Below, in pieces: positions 44,890-57,599 of a stretch of 64,000 nucleotides of DNA; the stretch's first letter is position 1; each line of letters opens with the position of its first letter. Source of the DNA: Tateyamaria omphalii (GTDB lineage: Bacteria; Pseudomonadota; Alphaproteobacteria; Rhodobacterales; Rhodobacteraceae); assembly GCF_019802125.1 (NCBI RefSeq), contig NZ_JAHVHT010000001.1:434001-498000 (forward strand). The letters run 5' to 3'. The notes below the pieces were generated by a model. The model worked only from the letters and a program-made list of their open reading frames with translations, was not told where the DNA came from and ran no database searches. The position numbers were made by a program, and so were the translations under genes.

Positions 44890-44916
44890 ATAACGTTGAC
44901 AAATTGTCAGCGTTAT
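44890..44916. promoter_or_regulatory. Near-perfect 27-bp palindromic operator
   Basis: The left half ATAACGTTGACAA (44890-44902) and right half TTGTCAGCGTTAT (44904-44916) are inverted repeats with one mismatch around a central A. TTGACA at 44896-44901 could double as a -35 element towards the oxoprolinase. It sits in the divergent promoter of dctP and the oxoprolinase. A MarR-type dimer is a natural candidate binder, the regulator at 41467 being the obvious one. Confidence 0.75.
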
Positions 44917-44956
44917 ACAAATAAAGCAACAGTTTTTCGATTCGAGGGGTGTCGCC

Positions 44957-47900
44957 ATGCAGGATGACAGTAACAGCAAGTGGCAGTTCTGGGTCGATCG
45001 GGGTGGCACGTTCACGGACATTGTCGCCCGTTGTCCGAACGGCACCCTGAAAACGCACAAACTTTTGTCGGAAAACCCTGAACTCTACTCAGACGCAGCG
45101 GTTCACGGCATTCGTACATTGTTGGATGTGCCTGCCGATGCACCAATGCCAAAAGGCCGGATTGGGGCTATCAGGATGGGAACGACGGTTGCAACCAACG
45201 CGCTGTTGGAGCGCAAGGGTGAGCGGACGTTGCTATTGATCACCAAAGGGTTCGGAGATCTGCTTCGGATCGGGTATCAGAACCGCCCGGATCTGTTCGC
45301 GCTGGACATCAAGCTCCCCGACTTGCTCTACGATGACGTCTTTGAGGTTGAGGAACGTTTGGACACCGATGGCCGTGTTGTTCAACCGCTCGATCACGAC
45401 GCGTGCCGCGCGGCATTGGAGCGCGCCTATGTCGATGGGTATCGATCCATCGCGGTTGCGTTGATGCACGGCTATCGCCACACGGCACATGAAATTGTGC
45501 TGGGCGACATGGCAAAAGACATCGGCTTTCCACAAGTCTCGCTCAGCCATGAGGCCAGCCCGCTGATCAAACTCGTCGCACGGGGCGATACCGCCGTTGT
45601 GGATGCTTACCTTTCTCCTATTCTGCGCCGATACGTGGATCGGGTCGCTGGTGCTTTGAATGCCCAGGACGATGGGTGCGATCGCCTTATGTTCATGCAG
45701 TCTAACGGTGGATTGACGGATGCCCGGATGTTTCAGGGCAAGGACGCGATCCTGTCGGGTCCGGCGGGTGGCGTGGTTGGAATGGTGCGCACCGCGGCTG
45801 ATCTGGGGTTTGACAAGCTGATCGGCTTCGACATGGGTGGCACGTCTACAGATGTGTGCCACTTTGCTGGTGACTATGAACGCTCTTTCGAAACGGAAGT
45901 GGCGGGCGTCAGAATGCGGGCGCCCATGATGTCCATTCATACCGTTGCGGCAGGTGGTGGCTCGATTCTGTCGTATCGCGACGGGCGCATGCAAGTCGGC
46001 CCGGAAAGTGCGGGTGCCAATCCTGGTCCTGCGGCATATCGCCGGGGAGGGCCGCTGACAGTGACGGATTGCAATGTCCTGTTGGGCAAGTTGCAACCTG
46101 CGCAATTCCCGTCCGTCTTTGGCCCAAATGGGGATGAGCCGCTGGATTTGGAAACTGTGCGCCGGAAGTTTGACGCGCTTGCCCGCGAGATCGGCAACGG
46201 AAACACTGCCGAACAGATTGCGGAGGGCTTTCTGCGCATCGCGGTCGAGAACATGGCCAACGCCATCAAGAAAATCAGCGTGCAGCGTGGATACGATATT
46301 ACAAAGTACACCATGAATTGCTTCGGCGGCGCAGGAGGGCAGCACGCCTGCCTTGTGGCGGACACGCTGGGCATGGAGCAGGTGTTTATCCACCCCTTTG
46401 CCGGGGTTTTGTCGGCCTTTGGCATGGGACTTGCAGATGTACGTGCCTTGAAGGAATACCAATTTGGTAAACCCGTAGAGGCGGAGACCGAGGCAAGAGC
46501 CGTGCTCGAGCGTATGGCGGATCTGGTCGTGGCCGAGGTCACATCCCAGGGTATTGGCGCCGAGAATATATCTGTCGTGATGATGGCCCACATCCGCACC
46601 GATGGCGCGCATCAGTTGTTGGAGGTGCCATTCGGTACACCTGCCGCCATGACTCAAGCCTTCGAGGCGGCGCATAGAACACGCTTTGGATTTGTACCGG
46701 ACTACGATCATCTGATCGTAGAGCTGCTGACCGCCGAGGCCATCGGGTCTACGGGCGAAAATGTTGCTTTGCCCGACACGTGCGGCCAAACGAAACCTCA
46801 CAAATCGGCGCGTATGTTTTCAAAGGGAAGCTGGCGGCATGTTTCGCTGGTTGATCGCGCCGCGCTTGGCCCCGGCGATTGGATCGACGGCCCGGCCATT
46901 CTGACAGAGCCTACTGGCACCAACATCGTCGAAGACGGTTGGCGGGCGGAATGCATGTCAGGTGGCAATCTGGTCATGCGCCGCGTCGTTCCGCTTGACC
47001 GAAAAGAAGCTGTTGGCACGGCTGTCGATCCGGTAATGCTTGAGGTGTTCAACAACCTCTATATGTCCATTGCCGAGCAGATGGGCGCGACCCTCGCCAA
47101 CACTGCGTACTCGGTGAACATCAAGGAGCGGCTGGATTTCTCCTGCGCGATTTTCGATGCAGCGGGCGATCTGGTGGCAAACGCGCCGCATGTGCCGGTG
47201 CACCTTGGGTCCATGTCCGATGCTGTGCGTACAGTGCTGAGACAGAATGCGGGTCGTATCAGGCCCGGCAATGTCTACATGATGAACAACCCCTACAATG
47301 GCGGCACTCACCTGCCGGATGTCACGGTGATCACGCCAGTCTTTGATTATGCTGGCGAACGTATCCTCTACACCGTGGCCTCGCGCGGTCACCATGCGGA
47401 CATTGGCGGTACAACTCCCGGATCAGCACCGCCCGACAGCACCCATGTGGAACACGAAGGGGTGTTGATCGATAACTTCCTGCTGGTGAAGGAAGGTGTG
47501 TTGCAGGAGCAGGCCGCACGCGCGCTTTTGTCGTCGGGCGCATACCCCTGTCGGAATGTCGATCAGAACATGGCCGATCTTGCCGCACAAATTGCAGCCA
47601 ACGCGACCGGTGAGCGCGAATTGCGAAAGATGACACGGCAGTTCGGTCTGGAGGTTGTGCACGCCTATATGCGTCACGTTCAGGACAATGCCGAAGAGAG
47701 CGTGCGCCGCGTACTCGATGTGCTGCATGACTGCGACTTTTCGTATCCGCTGGACAGCGGCGCGCTGATCAAGGTGGCTATCACGGTGGACAAGGCGGCG
47801 AGAAAGGCAAAGCTCGATTTTACAGGCACGTCAGTGCAGGATCCGCTGAACTACAATGCGCCGCTGTCTATTTGCCGAGCCGTGGTGTTGTACGTCTTTC

Positions 47901-48559
47901 GCACACTCGTGGGCACGAGTATCCCGATGAACGAGGGGTGCCTGAAGCCCTTGGAACTCGTCGTGCCGGAGGGAACGATGATCAATCCGCGCGCACCCGC
48001 CGCTGTCATTTCCGGCAATACCGAGGTGTCGCAAGCCATCGCTGACGCGCTCTACGGAGCCTTGGGCGTGATTGCAGGCAGCCAAGGTACAATGAACAAT
48101 TTCGTGTACGGCAATGACCGCGTGCAGAACTATGAAACCATCTGCGGCGGCACTGGTGCAGGAGACGGATTTGACGGTGCCAGTGCCGTTCACAGTCACA
48201 TGACCAATACGCGCATGACCGACCCAGAGGTGCTGGAAACACGTTTTCCAATCCGTGTGGAGGAGTTTTCGATCCGTCGTGGGTCGGGCGGGGCAGGGGC
48301 CTTTGCCGGCGGCGATGGTATTGTACGCAAACTGCGCTTTCTGGAGGACATGACCGTGACAGTACTGACGTCGCACCGGGTGACTTGCCCACACGGTGCG
48401 AACGGTGGACTTTCGGGTCAAACGGGTGAGAACGCGGTTGAACGTGCCAATGGCAGTATCGAAATGCTCGAGGGCAACGATGCCGCCCACGTGCAGCCCG
48501 GCGATGTATTTGTTCTCAAAACGCCGGGCGGCGGCGGGTTTGGTGAGCCGCTCACTTGA
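44957..48559 (+). CDS. 5-oxoprolinase / hydantoinase A-B fusion
   Basis: A 1200-residue single-chain protein of the ATP-dependent 5-oxoprolinase type. The N-terminal HyuA part (residues 1 to about 685) shows [15 protein letters not shown] and [12 protein letters not shown], the ATPase motifs. The C-terminal HyuB part (from about 690, [20 protein letters not shown]) holds [12 protein letters not shown] and RGHHADIGG. It likely opens 5-oxo-L-proline or a related cyclic amide to an amino acid with ATP. Codon use looks less GC-biased than in flanking housekeeping genes. ATG 44957 starts 14 residues before the FWVDRG motif. Confidence 0.88.
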   Translation: MQDDSNSKWQFWVDRGGTFTDIVARCPNGTLKTHKLLSENPELYSDAAVHGIRTLLDVPADAPMPKGRIGAIRMGTTVATNALLERKGERTLLLITKGFGDLLRIGYQNRPDLFALDIKLPDLLYDDVFEVEERLDTDGRVVQPLDHDACRAALERAYVDGYRSIAVALMHGYRHTAHEIVLGDMAKDIGFPQVSLSHEASPLIKLVARGDTAVVDAYLSPILRRYVDRVAGALNAQDDGCDRLMFMQSNGGLTDARMFQGKDAILSGPAGGVVGMVRTAADLGFDKLIGFDMGGTSTDVCHFAGDYERSFETEVAGVRMRAPMMSIHTVAAGGGSILSYRDGRMQVGPESAGANPGPAAYRRGGPLTVTDCNVLLGKLQPAQFPSVFGPNGDEPLDLETVRRKFDALAREIGNGNTAEQIAEGFLRIAVENMANAIKKISVQRGYDITKYTMNCFGGAGGQHACLVADTLGMEQVFIHPFAGVLSAFGMGLADVRALKEYQFGKPVEAETEARAVLERMADLVVAEVTSQGIGAENISVVMMAHIRTDGAHQLLEVPFGTPAAMTQAFEAAHRTRFGFVPDYDHLIVELLTAEAIGSTGENVALPDTCGQTKPHKSARMFSKGSWRHVSLVDRAALGPGDWIDGPAILTEPTGTNIVEDGWRAECMSGGNLVMRRVVPLDRKEAVGTAVDPVMLEVFNNLYMSIAEQMGATLANTAYSVNIKERLDFSCAIFDAAGDLVANAPHVPVHLGSMSDAVRTVLRQNAGRIRPGNVYMMNNPYNGGTHLPDVTVITPVFDYAGERILYTVASRGHHADIGGTTPGSAPPDSTHVEHEGVLIDNFLLVKEGVLQEQAARALLSSGAYPCRNVDQNMADLAAQIAANATGERELRKMTRQFGLEVVHAYMRHVQDNAEESVRRVLDVLHDCDFSYPLDSGALIKVAITVDKAARKAKLDFTGTSVQDPLNYNAPLSICRAVVLYVFRTLVGTSIPMNEGCLKPLELVVPEGTMINPRAPAAVISGNTEVSQAIADALYGALGVIAGSQGTMNNFVYGNDRVQNYETICGGTGAGDGFDGASAVHSHMTNTRMTDPEVLETRFPIRVEEFSIRRGSGGAGAFAGGDGIVRKLRFLEDMTVTVLTSHRVTCPHGANGGLSGQTGENAVERANGSIEMLEGNDAAHVQPGDVFVLKTPGGGGFGEPLT

Positions 48560-48715
48560 TCTGTCATGCTCCGGGCGGTCCGATCCGGTCTACCTGAACG
48601 CATAGGTGTCGCAGACAGCTTTTGTGCTGTGCGTCCGCTTCTTCTGTGTCCCTGGGCTCTTGCACGTACTGTTTTCGTCATGATCTATGAACCAGCACAA
48701 GTTACCGAGGCGCCC

Positions 48716-49105
48716 ATGACACCGCATCGTTTTCCGCTGACCGTTTACTACGAAGACACCGACATGGCCGGGGTCGTCTACTATGCCAATTACCTGCGAT
48801 ATATTGAGCGTGCGCGGTCTGAAATCGTGGAACAATGCGGTCTGGACCAGGTCGCCATGCGGGCCGATGGGATTGTGTTTGTCGTGACGCGGGTAGAGGC
48901 GGATTACATCTCGCCTGCGCGGATGGCGGACCGGCTGGAGGTGGTGACGACCCACCGTGCCGCGAGCCCCGTACGCTGGACCTTTGATCAGGAGGTGCAG
49001 CGGGACGGGCAGGTGTTGTTCCGCGCCCATGTGGTCGCCGTGACCATGACAACGGCCGGGAAACCGGTGCGTTTGCCCGCGGAAATCCGCGCAATGAACA
49101 CATAA
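48716..49105 (+). CDS. ybgC: Tol-Pal-associated acyl-CoA thioesterase YbgC
   Basis: A 129-residue hot-dog-fold thioesterase. VYYEDTDMAGVVYYANYLR contains the catalytic Asp of the 4HBT family, read here as YEDTDMAGVVYYANY. It is regularly the first gene of tol-pal clusters. The frame runs upstream to an ATG at 48680 (MIYEPAQVTEA), which is possible. It hydrolyses short acyl-CoA or acyl-ACP thioesters in vitro; its role for Tol-Pal is unclear. tolQ starts 103 bp downstream. Confidence 0.9.
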   Translation: MTPHRFPLTVYYEDTDMAGVVYYANYLRYIERARSEIVEQCGLDQVAMRADGIVFVVTRVEADYISPARMADRLEVVTTHRAASPVRWTFDQEVQRDGQVLFRAHVVAVTMTTAGKPVRLPAEIRAMNT

Positions 49106-49208
49106 TGCCGGTGTTCTGACGCCGAAGTGATAGCTTTCCCCTGTCCTTTGCCTTAGTCTTTGCGCCAGACAAGAGCCGAACAAGCGGCCAAACAAAAGAG
49201 CAGGCAGT

Positions 49209-49904
49209 ATGGAAGCAGAGACGCTCGCCCTGGCGCACGAGGTTGATTTCTCGATGTGGGGGCTTTTCTTGCGCGCGACCTTTACGGTGAAACTGGTGAT
49301 GATCATGCTGATCGTTGCATCGTTCTGGGCGTGGGCCATCATCATTCAGAAATTGCTGGTCTACCGCCGCGCGCGGGCAGAGGCCGACCGGTTTGATCGC
49401 GCGTTCTGGTCGGGGGAGCCTTTGGATGGGCTGTTTGACCAGATCGGGCCGGAGCCGAATGGTCCGTCGGAAAAGGTGTTCGCCGCAGGCATGATCGAGT
49501 GGCAGCGGTCGCATCGTGAGGATGGCGGGCTGATCGCGGGGGCGACCAGTCGGATTGACCGATCCATGGACGTGGCCATCGCCAAGGAAGCCGAGCGGTT
49601 GCAGGGCGGGCTGACCGTGCTGGCCACCGTGGGCTCATCGGCGCCGTTCATTGGCCTGTTCGGCACCGTCATCGGCATCATGAACGCCTTTATCGAGATT
49701 GCCGAGCAGCAGAACACCAATCTGGCGGTTGTGGCACCCGGCATTGCCGAGGCGCTTCTGGCCACCGGTCTGGGCCTGCTCGCCGCTATTCCGGCGGTGA
49801 TCTTCTACAACAAGCTGAGTGCGGACAGTGATCAGATCGTGGCGGGGTACGAGGCTTTCTCGGACGAGTTTGCCACGATCCTGAGCCGCCAGTTGGACGG
49901 CTGA
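49209..49904 (+). CDS. tolQ: TolQ inner-membrane proton-channel subunit
   Basis: A 231-residue ExbB/TolQ-family protein with three membrane helices (about 25-47, 135-155, 170-190). FIGLFGTVIGIMNAF and APGIAEALLATGLGLLAAIPAVIFYN are the conserved channel segments. With TolR it turns the proton motive force into TolA movement for outer-membrane constriction at division. It starts 103 bp after ybgC and ends 3 bp before tolR. Confidence 0.95.
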   Translation: MEAETLALAHEVDFSMWGLFLRATFTVKLVMIMLIVASFWAWAIIIQKLLVYRRARAEADRFDRAFWSGEPLDGLFDQIGPEPNGPSEKVFAAGMIEWQRSHREDGGLIAGATSRIDRSMDVAIAKEAERLQGGLTVLATVGSSAPFIGLFGTVIGIMNAFIEIAEQQNTNLAVVAPGIAEALLATGLGLLAAIPAVIFYNKLSADSDQIVAGYEAFSDEFATILSRQLDG

Positions 49905-49907
49905 GCC

Positions 49908-50381
49908 ATGGGTGCGGGTGTCATTCAGAAGGACGGGGGCGGAGGCTCGCGGCGGCGCAAGCGCAGCCGGGCGCGCCCGATGTCCGAGATCAACGTCACG
50001 CCCTTTGTGGACGTGATGCTGGTGCTGCTCATCATCTTTATGGTGGCGGCCCCCCTGCTGACGGTGGGCGTGCCGGTGAACCTACCCGAGACGGCGGCCA
50101 ATGCGCTGCCGACCGAGCAGGAGGAACCGTTGACCATCACCGTCACCGCGACGGGAGAGATCCAGATCCAGACCACCCCTGTAGCACGGGATGAGCTGAT
50201 TGGCCGGTTGCGTGCCATTTCAGCCGAACGTGACGGGGATCAGGTGTTCCTGCGCGCTGATGGGGCGGTCCCCTACGAGCAGGTGATGCAGGTGATGGGT
50301 GCGCTCAACGCGGGCGGGTTTTCGAACATTGGCCTTGTGACCGACATTGGCGGGCCGACGCTGGACGGCGAGGAGGGGTAA
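49908..50381 (+). CDS. tolR: TolR (ExbD/TolR) inner-membrane protein
   Basis: A 157-residue single-pass protein. A basic N-terminal cytoplasmic tail precedes the membrane helix (INVTPFVDVMLVLLIIFMVA with the conserved proton-path Asp), and a periplasmic domain ends in VPYEQVMQVMGALNAGGFSNIGLVTDI. The stop overlaps the tolA ribosome site. It partners TolQ. Confidence 0.94.
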   Translation: MGAGVIQKDGGGGSRRRKRSRARPMSEINVTPFVDVMLVLLIIFMVAAPLLTVGVPVNLPETAANALPTEQEEPLTITVTATGEIQIQTTPVARDELIGRLRAISAERDGDQVFLRADGAVPYEQVMQVMGALNAGGFSNIGLVTDIGGPTLDGEEG

Positions 50382-50385
50382 CCCC

Positions 50386-51486
50386 TTGAACACCGGGCAG
50401 GTCATATCGGGCATCGGGCATGCGGGCCTGATCGGCTGGATGCTGTTTGGCGGGTCGTTCCAGTCCGAGCCGTTGCCGTTCGAGGTGACGGAGGTGTCGG
50501 TGATCTCGTCCGATGCGTTCGAGGCGATGCTGCCGACCGGGCCGACGCCGGACACGGCAACCGACGTGGCCTTGCCCGTACAGCCTGATGTTCAGCCTGA
50601 TCCGGTTGAGACGCCCGTGCCCGATGAGGCTGTCGAGGCGGAGCCGCCCGAGCCGACACCCGCGCCTGAGCCCGATCCTGTGCCCGAACCGCCTGCGCCG
50701 GAGCCGGAGCCGGAGGTTGCTGATGATGCGCCGGTGCAGCCTGCGCCGCAGGATCAGGCCGTTGTTGTACCGGATATCGCACAGCGCCCGGTGCCGCGTG
50801 CGGCCGAGCGTGTGGCGCCGGACCCCGTTGCCCCACCTGAGCCCGAGGCGACGCCGGATGATGTGCAGCAGGACGCTGTAACGGAGAGCGATACGGGCGA
50901 AACGCAGGCGGAAGAGCAGGAAGCCACCGCGCCCGAAGAGGCCACGACCGAGATCGTGACCGAGGCCGACGAGCCAGCAGGCGCGCCCACGACGTCCATT
51001 CGACCACCCGCGCGCCGGCCCAGTCCGCCTGTGCAGACAGCCGAACCTGCGCCCGAGCCGGAGACACCCGCGCCGGCGGCCGAACCGGCTGACACGAGCG
51101 ATGACGTAAATGATGCCTTGCGCGAAGCGCTGGGTGGGGCCGAAGATAACGTGCCGCAAGGCCCGCCACTGTCGGCGGGAGAAAAGGATGCGCTGCGTGT
51201 GGCCGTATCGAACTGCTGGAATGTTGGATCGCTGTCGTCCGAGGCATTGCAGACCACGGTCGTGGTGACCGTGGACATGAGCCAGGACGGCAAACCCGTG
51301 ATCCCGTCGATCACGCTGGCGTCGAGTTCAGGCGGCAGCCAGGCTGCCGCACAGCAAGCCTTTGAGGCGGCGCGCCGCGCGATCATTCGCTGCACGCGCG
51401 ATGGTTATGATCTGCCTGCCGAGAAATATGGGCAGTGGAAAGAAATTGAGATGACGTTCAATCCCGAAAGGATGCGTATCAAATGA
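50386..51486 (+). CDS. tolA: TolA-like energy transducer, TTG start
   Basis: A 366-residue protein with one N-terminal membrane helix ([20 protein letters not shown]), a long Pro/Glu/Ala-rich periplasmic spacer (about residues 60-240) and a C-terminal TonB/TolA-like domain (VSNCWNVG, then [15 protein letters not shown]). The start is TTG 50386, 7 bp after AGGAGGGG (50371-50378), which overlaps the tolR end; the upstream ATG at 50347 would run inside tolR and lacks such a site. The spacer is repetitive and fits the periplasm-spanning role. The stop overlaps tolB as ATGA. Confidence 0.9.
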   Translation: MNTGQVISGIGHAGLIGWMLFGGSFQSEPLPFEVTEVSVISSDAFEAMLPTGPTPDTATDVALPVQPDVQPDPVETPVPDEAVEAEPPEPTPAPEPDPVPEPPAPEPEPEVADDAPVQPAPQDQAVVVPDIAQRPVPRAAERVAPDPVAPPEPEATPDDVQQDAVTESDTGETQAEEQEATAPEEATTEIVTEADEPAGAPTTSIRPPARRPSPPVQTAEPAPEPETPAPAAEPADTSDDVNDALREALGGAEDNVPQGPPLSAGEKDALRVAVSNCWNVGSLSSEALQTTVVVTVDMSQDGKPVIPSITLASSSGGSQAAAQQAFEAARRAIIRCTRDGYDLPAEKYGQWKEIEMTFNPERMRIK

Positions 51487-52799
51487 TGGTTCGAGTGCTT
51501 TGTCTGATCCTGATGTGCCTGGCCCCTGCATGGGCCGCGGCACAGGATGGTCCCTTGCGGATCGAGATCACCGAAGGGGTGATTGAGCCCTTGCCCGTGG
51601 CCATTCCAGACCTCGTGCCGGAAGGAAGCGGAGCAGGTGACTGGGGCCAGCGCATTGCGCGTGTCGTGGCCGAAGATCTGACAGGCACGGGCCTCTTCCG
51701 GGAGATCCCGTCATCGGCCTTTATCAGCCAGGTCAGCGACTTTGCGGCCCCCGTGCAATATGCCGACTGGAAAGCCATCAACGCGCAGGCCTTGGTGGCG
51801 GGGGCTGTCAGCGTGAACGGCAACCAGATCAACGTGAAGTTCCGACTTTATGATGTGTTTTCGGGTGCGGAGCTTGGCGACGGCTTGCAGTTGGCAGGGA
51901 CAACGGATGCCTGGCGTCGGATCGCGCACAAGATGGCCGATGTCGTTTATTCCCGGATAACCGGCGAGACCGGGTATTTCGACAGCCGGGTCGTTTTTGT
52001 CAGCGAAACCGGGCCAAAGGCCGAGCGGCGCAAACGATTGGCCATCATGGATTACGACGGGGCCAATGTGCAGTATCTGACGGGCTCTGAGTCCATTGTG
52101 CTTGCCCCGCGCTTTTCGTCCACGGGCGACCGAGTGCTGTACACCAGTTACGAGACGGGCTTTCCCCGCATCTATGTTCTGGACGTGGGCAGCGTGCAGC
52201 GCCGGGTGCTGGAAAGCCAGCCCGGCACGATGAGCTTTGCCCCCCGCTTTGCGCCAAATGGACAGACCGTTGTCTATTCGCTGACCCAAGGGGCGAACAC
52301 GGACATCTGGTCGATGGACATCAATTCGGGCCAGTCGCAGCGCCTGACATCGACGCCCGCGATCGAGACGGCCCCCAGCTTTAGCCCGGACGGCAACCAG
52401 ATGGTGTTTGAAAGCGACCGGTCAGGCACGCAGCAGCTTTATGTCATGCCCGCAGGCGGGGGTGAGGCGCGGCGGATTTCCTTTGGCGAGGGGCGTTATG
52501 GCACACCTGTGTGGTCGCCGCGCGGCGATCTGATCGCCTTTACCAAGCAGTCCAAGGGGCGCTTCCACATCGGCGTGATGCGCACCGATGGCTCGGAGGA
52601 GCGGTTGCTGACCGCCTCCTTCCTGGATGAAGGCCCGACCTGGGCCCCAAATGGCCGCGTGGTCATGTTCTCGCGCGAGACCCAAGGGGCTGCGGGCCGG
52701 TCGACGCTGTATTCGGTCGATATCACGGGCCGGAACCTGCGCCCGGTGCGCACGCCGGATGGCGGGTCGGACCCGTCCTGGGGGCCATTGCAGAATTGA
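51483..52799 (+). CDS. tolB: TolB periplasmic beta-propeller
   Basis: A 438-residue periplasmic protein. A signal peptide ([21 protein letters not shown] minus its first residue) is followed by the N-terminal alpha/beta domain and a six-blade WD40-like PD40 propeller (repeats such as [17 protein letters not shown] and [16 protein letters not shown]). It binds Pal and relays TolA. The start overlaps tolA; a second ATG at 51486 is equally possible. Confidence 0.95.
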   Translation: MMVRVLCLILMCLAPAWAAAQDGPLRIEITEGVIEPLPVAIPDLVPEGSGAGDWGQRIARVVAEDLTGTGLFREIPSSAFISQVSDFAAPVQYADWKAINAQALVAGAVSVNGNQINVKFRLYDVFSGAELGDGLQLAGTTDAWRRIAHKMADVVYSRITGETGYFDSRVVFVSETGPKAERRKRLAIMDYDGANVQYLTGSESIVLAPRFSSTGDRVLYTSYETGFPRIYVLDVGSVQRRVLESQPGTMSFAPRFAPNGQTVVYSLTQGANTDIWSMDINSGQSQRLTSTPAIETAPSFSPDGNQMVFESDRSGTQQLYVMPAGGGEARRISFGEGRYGTPVWSPRGDLIAFTKQSKGRFHIGVMRTDGSEERLLTASFLDEGPTWAPNGRVVMFSRETQGAAGRSTLYSVDITGRNLRPVRTPDGGSDPSWGPLQN

Positions 52800-52887
52800 A
52801 GGGATGCGTTTTCCTCTCGCTGAGGAACGTGATAGTCTGAACATAAGATGCCGCCAGAGCGGCGCGACAACCAGAGAGGCAGAGGCC

Positions 52888-53409
52888 ATGAAACTGAAGA
52901 CTTCGATGTTGATGCTGTGCGCGGCGCTGGGTGTGGCCGCGTGTACCAATCCGGCCAGCTTGGGCGGCGCAGGCACTGGAAACGACCCGCTTGCCAATGG
53001 CGCAAATGGCGGTGTGGTTCCGGGCAGCGCATCTGATCCCGCCTCGCCCGCGTATTTCCAGCAGGCCGTGGGCGACCGGGTGCTGTTTGCCGTCGATCAG
53101 TCCACACTGACCCCTGAGGGTCGTGCCACACTTGACGGTCAGGCCGTGTGGCTGTTGCAGAACGCCGATTATACTGCCGTGATCGAGGGTCACGCAGACG
53201 AGCAGGGCACGCGGGAATACAACCTGGCCCTGGGTGCGCGTCGCGCCGATGCGGCCCGTGCCTATTTGGTGAGCCAGGGTGTGCAACCGGGGCGCTTGCA
53301 GGTGGTCAGCTACGGCAAGGAGCGCCCGATCGAGGTGTGCAGCGAAGAAGCCTGCTATGCCAAGAACCGCCGGGCTGTTACGGTGCTGGCCGGTGGGCTG
53401 ACCAGTTAA
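52888..53409 (+). CDS. pal: Peptidoglycan-associated lipoprotein Pal
   Basis: A 173-residue outer-membrane lipoprotein. The lipobox GVAAC puts the lipidated Cys at 19. After a Gly/Asn/Pro-rich linker, an OmpA-like peptidoglycan-binding domain shows IEGHADEQGTREYNLALGARRA. The ATG is 89 bp after tolB. It anchors the outer membrane to the wall and binds TolB. Confidence 0.95.
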   Translation: MKLKTSMLMLCAALGVAACTNPASLGGAGTGNDPLANGANGGVVPGSASDPASPAYFQQAVGDRVLFAVDQSTLTPEGRATLDGQAVWLLQNADYTAVIEGHADEQGTREYNLALGARRADAARAYLVSQGVQPGRLQVVSYGKERPIEVCSEEACYAKNRRAVTVLAGGLTS

Positions 53410-53427
53410 GCTGAAGTGACAAGGGGC

Positions 53428-54255
53428 ATGTCAGTGGGGAAACGGTTTTTGACAGGCGCGCTTTTGGCGATTGCCATGGCCGCGCCAGCGGTGGCGCAGG
53501 ACCAGACGCTGGCCGACATTCGGCAAGAGCTGATCGTGCTGAACACCGAAGTGCAGCGCCTGAAGCGGGAGCTGTCGACAACCGGCGGTACCGCGGGCGG
53601 TGTGACCGGTGGCGGCTCCGTGCTTGACCGTGTCGATGTCATTGAGCGCGAGTTGCGCCGTCTGACCGACAAGACCGAACAGCTTGAGTTCCGCATCAAT
53701 TCTGTTGTCAGCGATGGCACGAACCGCGTCGGTGACCTGCAATTCCGCCTGTGCGAACTTGAGCCGGGCTGCGACATTGGCGCGCTGGGCGATACGCCGG
53801 TTCTGGGCGGAGGTGAGGCCCCTGTCACAGCCCCGGCGCCGTCCCAACCGGCGACAGATGCGCCACAGCTTGCAACCCAGGAGAAGGCCGACTTTGAGCG
53901 GGCGCAGGAGGCGCTCGCATCCGGTGACTTTCGGGCCGCCGCAGACCAGTTTGCGACCTTTAATGAGACCTACCCGGGCGGACCCCTCGCGGTAGAGGCC
54001 GAGGTGCGGCGCGGCGATGCGCTGGAAGGCTTGGGCGACGTGCGCGAGGGTGCGCGGGCTTTTCTGTCGGCCTTCACCCTGTCACCTGAGGGACCGATGG
54101 CAGCCGAAGCGCTCTACAAACTTGGGGCAGCGTTGGGACGTCTGGGCCAGACGCAGGAAGCCTGCGTGACACTGGCCGAGGTTGGTGTCCGTTTCCCCGG
54201 CGCACAGGTGATTGCGGACGCACAAGGTGCAATGCAGAACATCGGCTGTTCATAG
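53428..54255 (+). CDS. cpoB: Tol-Pal system protein CpoB/YbgF
   Basis: A 275-residue periplasmic protein: a signal peptide (MSVGKRFLTGALLAIAMAAPA), an N-terminal coiled coil (about 25-85) and a C-terminal TPR region (about 155-275, starting QEALASGDFRAAADQF). It coordinates PBP1B and Tol in enterobacteria. Start choice is unsettled: GTG 53416 (MTRGMSVGK), ATG 53428 or GTG 53434; AAGGGG at 53421-53426 is best spaced from GTG 53434. I kept ATG 53428. Confidence 0.85.
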   Translation: MSVGKRFLTGALLAIAMAAPAVAQDQTLADIRQELIVLNTEVQRLKRELSTTGGTAGGVTGGGSVLDRVDVIERELRRLTDKTEQLEFRINSVVSDGTNRVGDLQFRLCELEPGCDIGALGDTPVLGGGEAPVTAPAPSQPATDAPQLATQEKADFERAQEALASGDFRAAADQFATFNETYPGGPLAVEAEVRRGDALEGLGDVREGARAFLSAFTLSPEGPMAAEALYKLGAALGRLGQTQEACVTLAEVGVRFPGAQVIADAQGAMQNIGCS

Positions 54256-54258
54256 CCC

Positions 54259-55506
54259 ATGCTGGCCCCTCTGATCGCCGCAATCGAGGCGCAGATGGGT
54301 GCTGCGCCGCCCGGCAAACTGGGTGTTGCCGTGTCCGGAGGGGGCGACTCGGTGGCTCTGATGGCGGCACTTGTGCACTATTGCCGCGACAATGACGTTG
54401 AGTTGCACGTCATCACCGTAGACCATGGCCTGCGCGATGAGGCGAAAGAAGAGGTCGCTTTGGTGACGGACCTGTGTTCGCATTGGGATCTGCCACATCA
54501 CGTGGAGTATTGGACCGGCTGGGACGGACAGGGAAACTTGCAGGCCGCGGCGCGAGATGCGCGATACGAACTGATTGGAGATTGGGCCAGCGCAAACCGG
54601 ATCGGGACAGTCGCGCTGGGTCACACGGCGGATGACCAGGCCGAAACGTTTCTGATGCGGCTCGCCCGTGGTTCGGGCGTGGATGGGTTAAGCGCCATGG
54701 CCGCACGTCGCGTGCGGCATGGAATCACCTGGGTCCGCCCCTTTCTTGGAATTGAGCGTTCTGCCCTGCGCAACTACCTCCGCGCAGCATGTATCAATTG
54801 GTGCGAAGATCCAAGCAACACATCCCGCCAATTCGAGCGGGTACGCGTGCGCGACGCTTTGACCATTCTAGGCACTTTGGGCATCACGGCCGAGACCTTG
54901 GTTGGCGTGGCTGAACACATGGCCCGTACCCGAGAAGCCCTTGATTGGCAGACCTTTTTGGCGGCGCAGGATATGGCTCAGGTGATCCATGGCGTCATTG
55001 CGATCGACCTGGCAAAGTTCCGGCTGCTGCCGCAGGAAATTGCGCGTCGTTTGATGGTGCATACGCTCAGCTGGACGTCTCAGCATGTCTATCCCCCCCG
55101 CAAGGACCCGGTGGCGCGCGCCATTGCCGCCGTGCGCACGGGGCAAAGTGCAACGCTGGACGGGTGCCAGGTATGTGTTGAGAATGGCATGATCTGGGTT
55201 TTCCGTGAGCTGAACGCGGTAAAGGATATGGTGTGTGAAGTGGGCGATATGTGGGATGACCGCTGGTTGATCACCGGCCCCGAAGATGATCCCGATTTGG
55301 AAGTGCGTCCGCTGGGATATGAAGCGCTGGCGGGCATAGAAGGCTGGCGCGATATCGGCTTGCCTCGCGCGGCCCTCGCGGCATCCCCTGCCGTCTGGTA
55401 CGGCGAAGAGCTGGTCGCAGCCCCCTTTGTCGGCTTTGACGACGAATGGACAGCAGAACTTGATGGCGGCAAGGACGCCTTTTTCGCCGCACTTTTATCT
55501 CATTGA
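54259..55506 (+). CDS. tilS: tRNA(Ile)-lysidine synthetase TilS
   Basis: A 415-residue PP-loop ATPase that modifies C34 of tRNA-Ile(CAU) to lysidine. The PP-loop SGGGDS is at residues 26-31. GHTADDQAETFLMRLARGSG is the conserved second motif (here split as GHTADDQAE and FLMRLARGSG). It starts 3 bp after cpoB, and ftsH follows 77 bp later with its own ribosome site; the order tol-pal-tilS-ftsH is common in the family. Confidence 0.93.
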   Translation: MLAPLIAAIEAQMGAAPPGKLGVAVSGGGDSVALMAALVHYCRDNDVELHVITVDHGLRDEAKEEVALVTDLCSHWDLPHHVEYWTGWDGQGNLQAAARDARYELIGDWASANRIGTVALGHTADDQAETFLMRLARGSGVDGLSAMAARRVRHGITWVRPFLGIERSALRNYLRAACINWCEDPSNTSRQFERVRVRDALTILGTLGITAETLVGVAEHMARTREALDWQTFLAAQDMAQVIHGVIAIDLAKFRLLPQEIARRLMVHTLSWTSQHVYPPRKDPVARAIAAVRTGQSATLDGCQVCVENGMIWVFRELNAVKDMVCEVGDMWDDRWLITGPEDDPDLEVRPLGYEALAGIEGWRDIGLPRAALAASPAVWYGEELVAAPFVGFDDEWTAELDGGKDAFFAALLSH

Positions 55507-55583
55507 ACATGTGTGTGGCATAGCTATCTTAGAGGAAACGGTGTGCGCAAAGGTCGTGCGCCGGCAAAATCAGGAGATTTTCC

Positions 55584-57500
<1,917 letters not shown>

Positions 57501-57536
57501 CATTCCATTTGCTGAAATCAGCGTCACAAAAAGTCA

Positions 57537-57564
57537 TTGGCCCCGCCCTGTGCGGGGCCTTTTA
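57537..57564 (+). terminator. Rho-independent terminator after ftsH
   Basis: GGCCCCGC (57539-57546), a 5-nt loop, GCGGGGCC (57552-57559), then TTTT. A strong stem ends the tilS/ftsH transcript. Confidence 0.85.
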
Positions 57565-57599
57565 GTGCGCGATGCACGAATCTGGAAAAGGTCACGATC

